Shown here in pieces: positions 1 through 20,487 of a stretch of DNA of 64,000 nt. The notes under the pieces are model-generated. The model made no database searches and had not been told where the DNA came from. It saw only the letters and a list, made by a program, of their open reading frames with translations. Made by a program: the position numbers and the translations under genes. Every line of letters starts with the position of its first letter. The first letter of the stretch is position 1. This DNA is from Dictyostelium firmibasis (taxonomy: Eukaryota; Evosea; Eumycetozoa; Dictyosteliales; Dictyosteliaceae): contig CM069767.1 of NCBI GenBank assembly GCA_036169595.1, positions 1,268,501 to 1,332,500 on the forward strand. Direction: 5' to 3'.

Positions 1-6291
<6,291 letters not shown>

Positions 6292-6367
6292 TTTTATAAA
6301 AATTTTATCTCGGTGAAAGAAGAGGAAAAAAAAAAAAAAAAAAAAAAAACCAGAAATAAAAACTGGT

Positions 6368-6404
6368 CAAAGAAATTTTATTCTTTGTTATAAAAATACA
6401 GTGA
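6368..6404 (-). promoter_or_regulatory. Candidate sib promoter element (copy 1)
   Basis: A dyad CAAAGAAATTTTATTCTTTG (6368-6387) is followed by TATAAAAATACAGTGA, 77-113 bases upstream of the start codon. A similar pair lies upstream of copy 4 at 28365-28403. The function is inferred only from this recurrence and position. Confidence 0.4.
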
Positions 6405-6619
6405 CAATTACAAATGATAAAAAAACTTTTTTTTTTTTTTGTTTTTTACTTTTCTCTTTTTTTTTTTATTTTTTTTTTTATTTTTTTTTTTTATTTTTTT
6501 ATTTTTTTTTATTTTTTTTTTTATTTTTTTAAACCAAAAAAAAAAAAAACGGATCTGTCAAAAATGTGCTGAGTGTCAATCCGTTAAAAAAAAAATCTAG
6601 ATTCCGCAGTAAAAATTAG

Positions 6620-6848
6620 ATTGGCATAAAAATTTTTAGTCCATGGCAATTACCCATTTGCATGCCAAAAAGTAATTAATATCAATGTCAATAATAAATA
6701 ATTTTGATTGTAAAAAAAAAAAATTAAAACTAAAATAGGTTTAATTTGTTGTTTTACACAATCAAAATTATTTATTATTGAAATTATTATTAAATACTTT
6801 TTGGAATGCGAATGGGTAAATGCTATGGACTAAAAAAATTTTCTTGCA
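6620..6848. repeat. Long imperfect inverted repeat (foldback)
   Basis: Left arm about 6620-6711 and right arm about 6758-6848 are imperfect reverse complements, separated by a 46-base A/T spacer. The innermost part, ending ATTTTGATTGT at 6711 and restarting ACAATCAAAAT at 6758, is perfect for about 24 bases, and TTTTTAGTCCAT pairs with ATGGACTAAAAA near the outer ends. It could be a foldback or MITE-like element or a source of hairpin RNA; no reading frame lies inside. Confidence 0.75.
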
Positions 6849-7594
6849 ATACTTTTTTTTTTTTTATTTCTCTTTATTTAAAAAGAGCAATTTTATTATT
6901 AATAACCTTTTTTTTTTTTTGAAGCTAATATTTTTTTTTATAAAAAATAGTTTATTATAATATAATTAGCATTATTTTTTTATTTATAATTTTTTTTTTT
7001 TTTTTTTTTTTATTTTTTTTTCGAAACTACTAAAAATATTAAGGTGAAAAAATTAAATTAAAAAAATAAAAAATTTTTTTATCGTTTTTTTATTTCTTTT
7101 TTTTTTTTTCAATGCATTGAAAACAAAATGATTTTACAGCTAAAAATGGATGTAAAAAAAAAAAAATATCTGTTGGGAAACACTACGTTTTTAAAAAAAC
7201 ATCTTTTTCATTGTGGCATAAAAAAATAATTTTCAATATAAAAATATACATCCATTTAAAAGGATATTTTTTTAAAACGAGGTGATTTAAATCATATTTT
7301 TTTTTGAAAAAATAATTAATATTATGAAAATAATAAATTAAGTTATAGATTTAAAAAAAAAAAAAAAAAAAAAAAAAGTGAATATAAAAATGTATGAGCT
7401 TCTTGGGTTAATATTTTTATTTTTTTTTATTTTTTTTAATTTTTTTTATTATAGACACAAATAAAAATAAGAATAAAATAATTTGAAAAAAAACAAAAAT
7501 TAATTTTTAAAAAAAAAAAAATACACTTTCAAAAATCTCATTTTTTTTATTTTATTTTGTTTAATTTTTTTTTTTTTTTTTTTTCTTTATTTTT

Positions 7595-10500
7595 TCAATC
7601 ATTTGAACTTTCATAAATTTTTGATACATAGGATGTTGAAGATTGCTCATAAATTGGATTACTAGAAACATCACCAATGAAAGCACCTTCGTCAAAGAAA
7701 GAGTCAGTTGGTGGCGAGGATTTTTTTATTAATCTCCAAAAACCAACAGCAAGTAGAGCAGCACCAGCAGCACCAGCAGCAATAGCACCAGATAAAATAG
7801 TTTTATTATCAGTGGTATGAGTTGTAATAATAGGATCATTGATTACAATTTTAACATAGCTTGTTACATTTAAATGTGATTGATATCTGACTGCCACTGG
7901 TGCATTATATCCCAAATCATCAATAAATAATTTTAGACTATAGTTTCCACTAATAAAACCAGTGACAGAGATAGTGGATATAGATGAGTTAAGAGATTTC
8001 TTTGAACCCATACATGTAATAATGGCAAAATTTAAATCTGGTTTACAATTTATTGAATGGGAGAAAGATAATTTAACTTGACCATTTGGTACAGCTTTTT
8101 CATTGGATATCTCGTTATCTACTATCGATACAATCATTGAAATATTATTGTTTACAGAATCCGGATCATCCAAGGTTACATTAGTAATGAAGATGGTTAA
8201 ATTAGTTTGACCAATATAAATATTTGAATTTGAACCAATATAGATTTTAGGTGGAAGGTTAATATTGTTTACATTAATTGTTACAGTAATCGTTGAAGAT
8301 ATGGCTCCTTTTTCATCCACAATACTAAAAGGAATACGACAATAACCAATACCAATTGTTCGAGGCGATGGAACAAAAACTACATAAAAATAACCATCAT
8401 TTGAATTTATTTCAACATTTGGGTTGGAACGAGTAATTAATGAACCTAATAAATTTGGAGCACTTGAATTATAGGTATAAAGTGAACCACGTAGTGGAGG
8501 GTTTAAAATTAAACCGACCAATGGAATGGTTTGATTATCAATATCATGACCTAAAAATTTAATTAAAATTGAACTATTGATATTGAAATTAATAGTTGAA
8601 TCACTAATACCATTGGCAAAAACTATTTCTTTTTTACTAGATAAATTATCATTTAAAAGTTTATAGCTTATTAATTCAGCGATTGGAGGTTGATTTACAT
8701 GAATTACATTAACGACAATGGTATATACTTGGGAAACAACCTCACCATCAAAGAGTAGGAATTCAATTTGATCAAAGTTTGGACCAAATTGATTTTTTGG
8801 TGGAGCATATGCAAAGTTGTATGATTTTGAACCAATTCGTTCACTTGGATATTGAGTGATCTCTTTATCTATAATACCCTCTTTACCTAAATTATATGAA
8901 ACCAATAACTTTCCACGACCAGAAAAACTTAAAACTCTTACACTCACAGATAATCCACCCCCTCCCACAACACCTTCAATTGTTAATGGGTAATTGGTAT
9001 TTTGGAATACATTTATTTCACTTTGACCAATGTATACTGGTGGGTTTCTTGATCTAACTTGGAATGACATTGTTACAGAAGAAGCTAAAAGATCTTGTGA
9101 ATCAGCTATTGAATATGAAATTTTATCTAATGGACCTAAATGACCAACTGTATCCCAATTTGAGAGAGTAGCAAATGGTTTGTATGTTAGTGAATCTAAA
9201 GCAAAAAGATTTTTTTCAATTAATTCTTTGGTTAACACAACTTGGTCAGAGGTTTTCAAAAGCTGACCATTAACTGGTAGAGAATATAATTTAACTCTAA
9301 GTAATGATACCTCTGATTCTATATCAGTTCCATTAAAAGAAAAGGAGATAAAGGAATCTTGATCTAATTCAACTGAACCACTTTCACTCTTTGGTGGAGT
9401 ATTAACATAGGTATATTGAATATTACCAATAGTGTCACCAGTTGATAATGAACCAAATGGTAGGGTTAGTTTACTATCGTCTTTACAATTAATAGTGAAT
9501 GTACTTTGGGTATTTGAAAATGGAATAGGTGTAATAATTGATGGGTTCAATAATTTAAAACTAAAACTATTATTAGAAAGCTCGTTTGGAACAGAAGAAA
9601 TTAATAAACCATTGGAATCATACATAGTGAATTGTTTTGGAAGAGCTACCACTGAGCAAAACACATTATCGCCATCTTTATCAGTTGTGGTTAATTTTTG
9701 TTTATCACCTTCGCCACCATTTTCTGAAGTAAATGCATAAACATTAATAAAAACATTTGGTTTATGATTAATTGGATTAACAGTAATGGTTGTTTTTAAA
9801 ATTGGTGATGTTTCTTTAAATGTATCCACAACTTGATATGAATAACTATCAGTGCCAGCGTAGCCTTGATTTGGTCTATAGTAATGATAGAGTGGTACTT
9901 TTCCTTGGGTGGCCAAGGTTGAACCGTTTTCAACAGTAACTAAAATACCATGAGTTGGTGCGGTAGTTATAATAGCATTTAAATTATTATCATTGGAGTT
10001 TGGATTATAATCATCGATATCTGGATCAGTACCAGTTATTTGGTGTACAGTAGAATCTAAATAATCTTGATAGCAAGAGTAATTTGGAATAGCAGTGGCA
10101 ACAGGTGGACTATTTGCACGATTTCCGACAATACTTATTGTGACTGTTGCTTGATTTGATTCTAAACCTTGATTATCAGTTGATGTGAATGAAATCGAGG
10201 CATAGTTTGAGACTGCTGCAGGTTCATAATTAACATAACAGATCGAGATGCTAGCTTTATTATTGATGTATGAAGTCTTTGGATATTGTTTAACATCTGT
10301 AACATTATTAAAATCAGCAGACCCAGCAGCACATAAACAACCATTGGTAGCACATGTATAGAAGGTACCATTAAAGCCATTGGTTTTTTTAATTGTAAAA
10401 GTTGCAGAAGTTGAATCAAAATCATTTGAATATAAAGTAAAAGAAACATTACCTCTTGGAATAACTGAAACCGACTCTCCTACAGATACAGGCGCTTCAT

Positions 10501-13500
10501 TTTTATGGATTACATTTATAATTAAACTACATGAATCTGAAAGTAAATTAGTGGTATCAATTATTTGGTAACTTATAGATATTGAAATGTTTGATGGGTT
10601 CTTTGTTTGTTGAAAAAAAAGATTTATTTCGTTTTTGAATATTGTCCCCGAAGAGATTTTACTGTTATTATAGGTTAAAATTCCGTATTGCTCCAAGTTT
10701 TCTAATTCCGAGTTTACAAAGAATTTTGCATTTAGTAATGATGAATCATCTTCAAAATCCGATGCAATAAGTGAAAAACGAATAATCTCACCAAATGTAG
10801 ATGAAACCACAGTAGTTCGGCACTCTGGGGGTTGAGGTACTCTGATAATTGAAATTAAAAGTGAACCTGAATCACTTGTCAAGCAACCATCATCAACACT
10901 AAAAGCTACGGATAATGGTTTTAAATAATTTTTATAAGGATAAAAAGTAAATACTTCATCGGCTGGGTATGATTTGGTTTTTTGGGATGAAACATCAATT
11001 CCTTGGCTTGAATTAATTTGACCTTCTGTTTTGGATAAAAATGAAGTAAATTTAAATGTTAAAATATTATTATCAACATCACTTCCTCCCAATTTAAATT
11101 CTTTTTTAGAATTTTGATTACAAGAAAATCCTCCAGAATTAGGGGTTGGAGAATGATTGATACTTAAGTATATTTCAATCCTTTCGAATCCAATCGCTGA
11201 TACTAAAATATATGGTTCAATACTTTCATTACTGGCAAAAGCAAATGAGAGACCATCAATTGAGCTTATAACCTTACTATCAGGATTAATTGGTATTTTG
11301 GGTGGAATCGATTTTAAAAATTGCAATCCATTAGATTTAGTGCTAGATTTAAAGATAATGTTTTGCAAAAGTCCATTACCGAATTCTGTTGAGGATGTTT
11401 CTTTGAAGCCTGATACTAAAGAAGCTTTCCACGATGTCGATGTTGGTGATTTTTTATATACTCCAAAACCACATTTTGATAATAAAGAACTCCAATTGCC
11501 AAGTGCAACATTAATTCCAATAACCAATGGAGCAATTGATCCTTCAATGAATCCACTATTGAAATCATCACTTTCTTTTGATTGTATATCAGTTTTGGAA
11601 ATGATAATCATACTTCTAAAAGAATTTGGTCTCCAACCCAATGGGGTTTTTGCAGCACTAATTGCCCCAGATAAAGATGCTCCTTTTGTAGATGCATTGT
11701 AGCCTCCCCATGTGTTGTTTTCTAACTTTGTTATATAATTTCCATCACCTATTTTTGCCAAATTACCAAACACACCATTAGAATCAATAACTCCTACTCC
11801 AAAAGATATACTTTCTATTGAGAGATCTTCTTTAAGATTAAGTTGGCCCAATTGAGAAAGAATATCTTTATAACTTTTCTCATCTTGATTGATATCAATT
11901 AAAAAGTATATATCAAGTTGTTTGTTTCCAAAAGGAAAATTAATATTGATTGGAACTTCATAGCTTTGATTTTTTCCCAAATATAACCGGAGTTCAACTG
12001 GATTAATAAATGACTGTGATTTAACTGTAGAATTAAGAATACCACTTTGTATTAAACTACAAGACTTACTGTCCGAAATTGAGCAATCGTCGCCAGTCCA
12101 CCCATTATTACAATAGCATTTACCATCTCCCAGTATGCCACTCTTTGGCTTACCATGAATACAACTTGGGACAGGTACACAATCTAAACCATAATATCCA
12201 TTTGAACAATCTAAACAATCACTCTCTGATGTCCAATTTTGTAAACATTTACAAATACCAGATTCTTTATAACCTCCATTTCCACACTCTGGTCTTTCTT
12301 TTTTATTTATAAAAAAAAAAAAATAGAAAAAAAATCTTAGAATATATTTTTTAAAAAAAATTAATATTATTTTCTAATAATAGAATACTTACTAACAACA
12401 AAAGACACCATTGTAGTAACTTCTAGATTAGAATCACTACATGTTATAGCTTTTACATAGGAGCCTTCATTTAAAATCGTAGGAGACCATGATAAAGTTA
12501 GATTGGAGGTTTTTCCTATTTCTTGTTTTATCATTTGAAAACCCAAGGGGAAACCAATAGGTGCAATTGTGGTGTTTTTGTCTGGAAAACTAGTGGAGCA
12601 TGAAACGGTTATTGCATTAGTATAGAAATCACCAACGACAAATGTTTTTACTTCATCAGGTTTAGGTGTTGGAGGATAAATAAAAATGGGCAATGGTGAT
12701 GTACAAGCATTAAGAGTTGTTGAATTAAATTTTTGATCACACTCGATACAATCCCTATTTGCTATACAAGAATTACCCGAGTTTGAACATGACGGATGAC
12801 AATTTCCGGTTTCAGCCACAGAATTCAATAAAAAGTCAATACTAATATATGCACCATCTTTATCAGTAATAACAACTTGGGTACAATAAAGACCTATACT
12901 ATCAGGTTTAAAATGAATTTCTCCTGTTATACTGTTGAGAGAAATTCCAGGAGGTTGGTGCATACCTTCTAACAATTTAAAAACGAGATTTGATGTTTCT
13001 CCATCAGTAGGATTTTGGTCAATAGCAACAACTTTGAAATTATTGTTTTTACCATAATTCACAGGGACAATAGGTTTCATTCCAGATACTGGTGACCAAT
13101 TTATTTTTTGAAATGGGTTTTTATTATCAATCTGAACCAGTGTTTGTAATATCATTGGTTCTCCTTGGTTATTTAATAGAGTCATGATTCTACAACATTC
13201 CCCATATGTTACAGTATAATTTTTTTGGGTCCCAGGTGGTAATGCTGAGTAAGTGTGATATATTTCACCAGTACCATAAGACCAGTCATTCAATAGGTCA
13301 ATACTCACTGGCTTCAACTCTAACCCTCCACCTATTGAATCCCCAAAATCTATATAAATACTCATTGTTGATGGATACATACTGGTTCTATATGCAATAT
13401 CAAATGTAAATTTAATTGTTGAATAATTATCATATGGGCTCCATTTTAATGTTCCAAATCTTAAATGTGACGCTTAAAGAATTAAGGTTAAAAATAAAAT

Positions 13501-13601
13501 ATTAGAAATTTTTAATTTTTTAATAAAAAATATTTTAATTTATTACCATTTGAATTTACAACAAATAAAAATAATAAAAATTTTAATATAAACTTATTCA
13601 T
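7595..13601 (-). CDS. Sib-family integrin-beta-like adhesion receptor, copy 2 (divergent)
   Basis: Full-length Sib receptor of 1945 residues. Inferred exons are 13601-13547 (signal peptide [13 protein letters not shown]...), 13472-12393 and 12297-7595; the intron that splits the N-terminal domain in copies 1, 3 and 4 is absent. Order: SHLRFGT N-terminal domain, Cys-rich segment, EGF-like cysteines (12070-12290), a VWA-type domain with MIDAS-like DINQDE (about 11300-11930), several cadherin-like repeats (motifs [15 protein letters not shown]), a Gly/Ala-rich transmembrane helix (about 7740-7810) and a short cytosolic tail. The tail keeps one NPIY motif but has SKIY where copies 3 and 4 have a second NPLY. 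It is clearly the most diverged of the four genes throughout, including the VWA domain. Family assignment is firm; ligand and expression cannot be read from the sequence. Confidence 0.9.
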
Positions 13602-14280
13602 TTTTTTACTAATAATAAAAAAAAAAAATAATTAAAAAAATAATAAAAAAAAAAATAAAAAAAAAAAAAATTTTTTTACTAATAATAAAAAAAAAAAATT
13701 AGAAATTTTATAAAAACTAACATCTTTCAATATAACTATTTTAAAAAAAGAAATCCACCCATTTATTAAAAAAAAATAAAAAAAAATCGAAAAAAGAGAG
13801 AGAGAGAGAGACACTATTTTATTATAAAAATCATTCTTAGAAAATTTGATCCAATTTTAAAAAGTGTGAAAAGATTCTAAAAAATTTTTTTTTAATCGTC
13901 CAATAAATTTTTTTTTAAAAAAAGAATCCTGCAATTTATTTAAAATTCTAAAAGCCACTTTTTTTTTTATTAAAAAAAAAAAAAATCGATATGAATTTCT
14001 AACAAATTTTTAATTTTTGGTTGGTGAAGAAAATTGGGTCCCTGCCAATCATAATTAAATAAATTACATAATTATCTTTTGATTATTTTTAGATAATAAA
14101 TTATTTTCATTAAATTTAAGTATTTTTCTGTAACAGGTTCCATCAATTTCATTACACAAAAGAAAATCTAATAATAGATGAATATTATTTTTATAGAAAA
14201 AAGAAATAAAAAAAATTAAAAAATTAGAATTGAATGAAATTATTGAATAATTTTATTTAGTAAAATAGATCGAATAAGGC
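13602..14280. other. Intergenic region between sib copies 2 and 3
   Basis: A 679-base A/T-rich gap with no gene. A 28-base segment containing TTTTTTTACTAATAATAAAA occurs at 13601-13628 and again at 13671-13698. The area 14030-14150 is less repetitive and may hold regulatory sites for copy 2, but no known motif was recognised. Confidence 0.7.
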
Positions 14281-17188
14281 TTAATCGGTATTATCTGATG
14301 CAGATTGATAAAGGGGATTTTCAGCAGCGGTTGCTGATTGTTCGTATAATGGATTAGCGTTGACACCATCACCAAGGAAAGCTGCTTCACTAAAGAATGT
14401 ATCAGTTGGTGGTGCAGCTTTCTTTAATAATTTCCACGCAGCAGCAGCAATTAAAGCAGCACCAGCGGCAGCACCAGCAATAGCACCTGTTAAAACAGTC
14501 TTATTGTTGGTGGTTTGAGTGGTGGTTTCTGGTGCATTAACTTTAATCTCTACATAACCGGTTGCATTTAAATGTGATATATCTCTGACGGCAGCTGGTG
14601 CATTGTAACCTAAATCGTCAACAAAGAGTTTAAGACGATAGTTACCAGCGGTTGAGGCTGTAACAGAGATCGATGTGATAGAATTATTGAGTGCTTGTTT
14701 TGTACCAATACATGAGACTGATGCCAAAGTTTTATCGTAATTACACATTGAACTTTGGGTGAATGAAAGTTGAACGTTAGTGAGAGGTGCAACAATGTCA
14801 TCCTTTTCACCAACGATTGAAACAATAATTGAAACGTTATTGTTTACAGAATCTGGATCATCAAATTGAACACCTGAAACAGAGAGAGTTAAATTGGTTT
14901 GAGTTGTGTAGTTTTTGTTACCAATGAGTACGTATGGTGCAATATTAACAGTATTAACGTTAATTGAGACTAAGGCAGTTGGTGACATAAGACCACCATT
15001 ATCAATCATAACAAATGGTACTTTTGCATACGATTCAGCAGCTGTACCTTTGGTTGGTACAAACACAACATAATAATAACCATCTTTAGGGTTTTGATAA
15101 ACATTTGGGAATGAACGACTAATTAATGCCTTCGATGAGTTTGATGAAGTTGGGTCATAGGTATAGAGTAAACCACGAAGTGGAATATTTAAAACCGATG
15201 AATTTAATGGAGTAACTTGATCGACATCAATATCACTACCAGCGTATTTAATTAAAACTGAAGTATTAGTATTCATATTGATTAATGATGAGTTGCCAAA
15301 TAAGATTTCACTTGAATCTCCATTTAAAATCTTATAACTGATTAACTCGATTGTTGGTGGTTGATTGACATGAATAACATTTACAGTGACGTTGTAAAGT
15401 TCAGAGTAGAGATCGCCATCATAGAGTTTGAAGTAGATGTAATCGAATTTTGGACCATACTTGTTGTGTGGTGGTTTGTATGCGTAGTTGTATGAGGTTG
15501 AACCAGTTTGATCATTTGGATATGATGTGATTTCTTGATCCATTGTACCTTCACTACCCATATTATGAGCGATATAGAAAGTACCATTTCCAGTGAAACT
15601 AATAACTTGAATATTGACTTGTGAACCACCATTTCCAACTTTACCAGTGATAGTTAATGGGTAACGAGTGTTTTGTAATACATCGATTTCTTCTGCACCA
15701 GTGTAAACTGGTGGATTTCTTGGTCTGACACTGAAGTAAATAATATCAGAATCTGATGTAAGACCTTGTGGATCAACTACAGCGTATGAAATTGAATCGA
15801 GTGGACTTTGTTGATCAAAGGTATTCCAATTTGAAAGACCTGCATTTGGTTTGTATGCGAGTTGACTGAGAGTGTATTTGGTTGAGGAGGTATTTAATGA
15901 AGTAAGTTCTTCACCAGTAGAAGTAATTAAAAGTTTACCATTGATTGGTAATGAAAGGATTTTAACTTGAAGATCTGATGATGGTGATTCAATATCTGAA
16001 CCATTGACTGTAAATGATTTAGTGGTATCTTGATCGAGTTGAACTGTACCACCTTGAGAGCTTGGTGGAGTATTGATATAAGTATATTGAACGTTGGCAA
16101 CGACATTACCAGTTGATAATGATCCATATGGGAATGTTAATGCTGTAACATCTTTACAAGAAATGGTGAAAGTACTTGAAACATTGGTGTATGGAGTTGG
16201 TGTAATTGTTGATGGACTTGGGAAATCAAAACTGTATGTATTGCTTTTGAGATCGGTTGGGACAGATGTAATTAAATTACCTTCTGAATCGTACATACTA
16301 ATTTGACTTGGAATTGAGATGACTGAACAAATAACTTTATCACCATCTTTATCACTAGTTGCTAATGTTTGTGTGACACTACCACCAGATTGAGAAGTGA
16401 AGGAATATGAACTAACTACAACGCTTGGTTTATGATTAATTGGATTAATAGTAACAGTTGTAGTTAAAATTGGTGAGGTTGCTTTGAATGTGTCCATAAC
16501 TTGATATGAATAACTATCAGTACCACTATAACCTGGGTTTGGTCTGTAGTAATGATTGAGTGGAGCATTTCCTTGTGTGGCAACAGTTGAACCATTTACA
16601 ACGGTAACTAAAATACCATGAGTTGGTGCAGTGGTAATGATGGCGATTAAATTGTTTACTGGTGGAATTGAGTTTGGATTGTAATCATCGATATCTGGAT
16701 CAGTACCAGTGACTTGGTGTACAGCGGAATCTAAATAATCTTGATAACAAGAATATGGTTGAATTGGAGTGGCAACAGGTGGATTGTTTGCACGATTACC
16801 AACAATATTTACAACTACTGTGACAGAGGTTGACTCTAAACCTTGGTTATCAGTTGATGTGAATGAAATAGAAGCATAGTTTGAAACTGCTGCAGGTTCT
16901 TCATTGAGGAAACAAATTAATTGATTGGCAACTTTATTGGAGTATGAAATTGTTGAATATTGTTTACCATCAGTAATATCGGTACGACCAGCTGATCCTG
17001 TGGCACATAAACAATCACCAGTGGAACATGAATAGAAAGTACCCTTTGCGCCATTGGTAACTTTTTTAATTGTAAATGTTGCAGAAGTTGAATCTGAATC
17101 AGTTGATACTAAAGTTAAAGAAACATTACCTCTTGGAATAACTGAAACTGGTGTGGCGGAAGATGAAACTGGTGCAATATTTGTATGA
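14281..17188. repeat. Direct repeat, unit B (copy 3), partner of 22016-24923
   Basis: The 3' 2.9 kb of sib copy 3 is nearly identical to 22016-24923 of copy 4 at a constant offset of 7735 bases, with no indel at the points checked. Similarity falls abruptly just upstream of the codons for VHTNIAP, near 17188/24923. Confidence 0.9.
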
Positions 17189-20100
17189 ACGAGACTAACT
17201 GTTAATGTACAAGTACTTACTGATAATGCATTTGAACTATCGACAGCTTGGAATGACAATGGAACAGAAACAGCACTAACTGGATTAACAGTTTGTGTGA
17301 AAATGATTGGTGACCCAGTTTTAATTTTAGTTGAGGAAGTAATGGCAACACCGTTATAAGTGAATGTACCATAGGCAGTTAAATCGGTTGGTTTAGTAAA
17401 TACCAAGTTAGTGTTGGTTTGATCCTCGAAATCGGTACCTGTTACATAAATGATAACTTGACTATTTAAAAGTCCTGCTGTTGAGTTACTATTACATGTT
17501 GGTAATTGATTGACTCTATTAATTGTAATTGAAACAGTTGCATAAGTTATACTATCAACACAGCCATCATTGGCAATGAATTTAAGAGTATTTGATGTTA
17601 AATAGTTTGTTGCTGGAGTGTAGGTAAACACTTCAGTTGATGGATAATATATTGATTGAGTTGAAACATCATTTCCATTACTATCGGTAATAACACCAGC
17701 ACCGGTTGGTAAGGTTGAAGTGAATTTAAATGTTAAGATATTTGAATCTGGATCAGTACCTGTCAATTTAAATGTGGAAAAAGAGTTTTGATTTACAGAG
17801 AATGAACTTGAGGTTGCAACTGGTGGACGATTGTAATTGATTGAAATATCCATACGACCATAACCCATTGCCGAGATTGAAGCAACTGGTGATGTAATAG
17901 TAGTACCTGATGGGAGTGATAATTTAAGACCACTGACGGTTTGTTGAGTTGATCCAGTTGTCGATACGGCAACAGTTGATGGGACAGAGGATACAAATGA
18001 TGCACCAGTTGCTGTTAAATCATATTTGTAAACAATTTTTGATAAAACAACTCTTAAACCAACGGTAGCTTTAGCGGCTAAATCAGCAGCGGTTGCGGTT
18101 GAGACGGCACTATAACCAAAACCTGATGATGAAATTGCTGAGGCCCAATTTGGAAGTGATGAAGCACCAAAACCTACGACTACTGGTACAACTGATTTTC
18201 CAACAAAGGCATTGGTAAATGAGGTTACAGCTGCTGACGCAGAGGCATGATCACTATCGGTAATGATAACAATAACTTTGAAAGAACCAGTATTCCAACC
18301 TACTGAAGCCGAAGCTGCTGCAGTTGCGGCTGCAAGTGAATTACCATTAGAAGTTGTGGTGTAAGATGATGGATTATAAAGATTGATACCAGCACCGATA
18401 GCACTACCAATAACTAGTGATGGCGAGAATGTAATTGGAGATGTGGTATAATCACTGAAATAACCAAGACCAAATTGAGCATTTTCACAAACACTGGTGA
18501 AGGAAGAAACTATTGAAGAAACACCCGATTTAATGGTACCGAAGGTATTTGATGATGCAACATTAGTATCAACTAAAACGTACACATCGAGGCTATTAAT
18601 TGGAGTTGGAATACTAACCACTGTTGGTATTTCATAATTTGGAACACTTGTGAGATAAACTTGAGCCTTGGTTGGGTTGATAAATGATGGACTACTATAT
18701 GAGATGGAAAGATTACTATTTACTAAATCACCACAGCTTTGTGAGAAAGATACGCTACAATCAGCACCAGTCCAACCATTGTTACATAAACATTTACCAT
18801 CACCATTTACACCACTATTTGGAACACCGTTTACACAACTTGGTACTGGGTCACAATTTTCACCATAAAAACCATCTTTACATTCGAAACATTGAGATGT
18901 AGGATCCCAATTACCCTTACATTTACAAACGCCAGCATCTTTAATACCACCATTGCCACAATCAGGTTTTGCTAAATAAAAATAATAATAATAAAAATAA
19001 TAATTAGAATCTATATATATATATATAAAATAAAAAACTAATTAATATTTACCAACTAAAATTGTAAATGAACGAACTGAAGAAGTTAAACCAGTTGAAT
19101 CTGAACAAACAGCAGAAACAACATATGAACCAGTATTTGCAGTTGTTGGTTTCCATGATAAGGTTACATTATTTATTTGGCCAGTTACTGGAGTTGTAGT
19201 TGAGATACCAAATGGAAGGTTAGCCAATTGAATGGAAGTAGTTCTGGCAGAAAATGGAGTTCTACATGAGAGAGTTACACTAGTGGTAGAATTAATTGGG
19301 AAACCTTTTGTTTCACCATCATCTGGAGTTGGTGGAGAGACAAAATCTGGTGGGTAATTTGTAGTGGTACAAGTATCGATAGTGGTTGAACCAGAATTGG
19401 TACAACCTTTACATTGAGAGTTTTGGGTACAAGCTGTACCAGAGTTTGTACAAGTGGAATCGCAAATACCATTTTCAGTGACAGATTGAAGAATAAAATC
19501 TACGACGATATAGGCTTTATTTGAATCTTCGATATAAATTTGTGTAGAGTAAAGACCAACAGAGGTTGGAAGGAAATAACAGTTACCAGTAGAATCAATG
19601 GTCATACCACTTGGTTGAGTCATTGAATAAACGGTTGAGAATTTAAAAGCGAGGGCTGATGATTGGCCAGGTTGTACATTTTGATCGGAGGCAATGACAC
19701 GGAAGTTATTGTTTTTACCATATTTAACTTGAACAATTGGAACCATACCAGATACTGGTGGCCAATTTACTGCTGATAAGGCATTTTTATTATCAATTTG
19801 AACACTGGTTGTAATATTCCAATATCCACCTGCATTATTAATAAGTGAACCAATTCTACAACAATCGGTAAAAATGGCTATATAAGTTCCAATAGTACCA
19901 GATGCTTGTGTTGGATAGGTTTTAGTCACTGTATATGAACCGGTGAACCAATCATTGGTAGTATCAAAACTAGTTACTGTTACGTATACAGAAACTGTTG
20001 ATGAACCATCACCATAGTTTAAACTACCGACATTGACTGAATCACCAATCTTGATGGAAGATGCTGTGGAATAGAAAAATGTAGTTCTATATGCAAAATT

Positions 20101-20454
20101 TGATGTAAATTTAATTGACTATATAAAAAAAAATATATAAAAAAATAAATAAATAAAAAATTAAAAAAGATATTAAAAAAAAATATATAAGTATTAATTC
20201 TTTTAGATAATAATATTGATCCAGTTAAAATCGTACATTATATGTAGTTTGAGGTTGGTAAGAAATTGTACCAAAACGGAAATGTGATGCTTTAAATTGT
20301 GAAAAAATAATTAGTAAACTAATTTTTTTTTTTTTTTTTTTGTGATTTTTTTGTTTTTTTTATTTTTTTTTATTTTTTTTTTTGTTTTTTTATTTTTTTA
20401 TTTTTTTTTTTTGGACAAGGTTGTCGTTTTGGTTAAAAATTCTTTTTTTTTCCG

Positions 20455-20487
<33 letters not shown>

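Larger units (their letters stand above)
6292..7594. other. Intergenic region between sib copies 1 and 2
   Basis: A 1.3-kb A/T-rich gap without a credible gene. It must hold the promoter of copy 1 and the 3' end of copy 2. It contains a dyad near 6368-6404, a 7-bp hairpin with AACGGAT/ATCCGTT arms at 6548-6585, a long imperfect inverted repeat at 6620-6848, and many T- and A-runs. Confidence 0.8.

Noticed and set aside
7130-7260. AAATGGATGTA / TACATCCATTT inverted pair near 7144 and 7247
   Set aside because: Only 11 bases with an unrelated 90-base interior; plausible by chance in such A/T-rich DNA.
11157-11702. A 181-codon plus-strand open frame inside Sib copy 2
   Set aside because: It is antisense to the well-supported VWA-domain coding sequence; the translation has no recognisable motif and no splice or start context.
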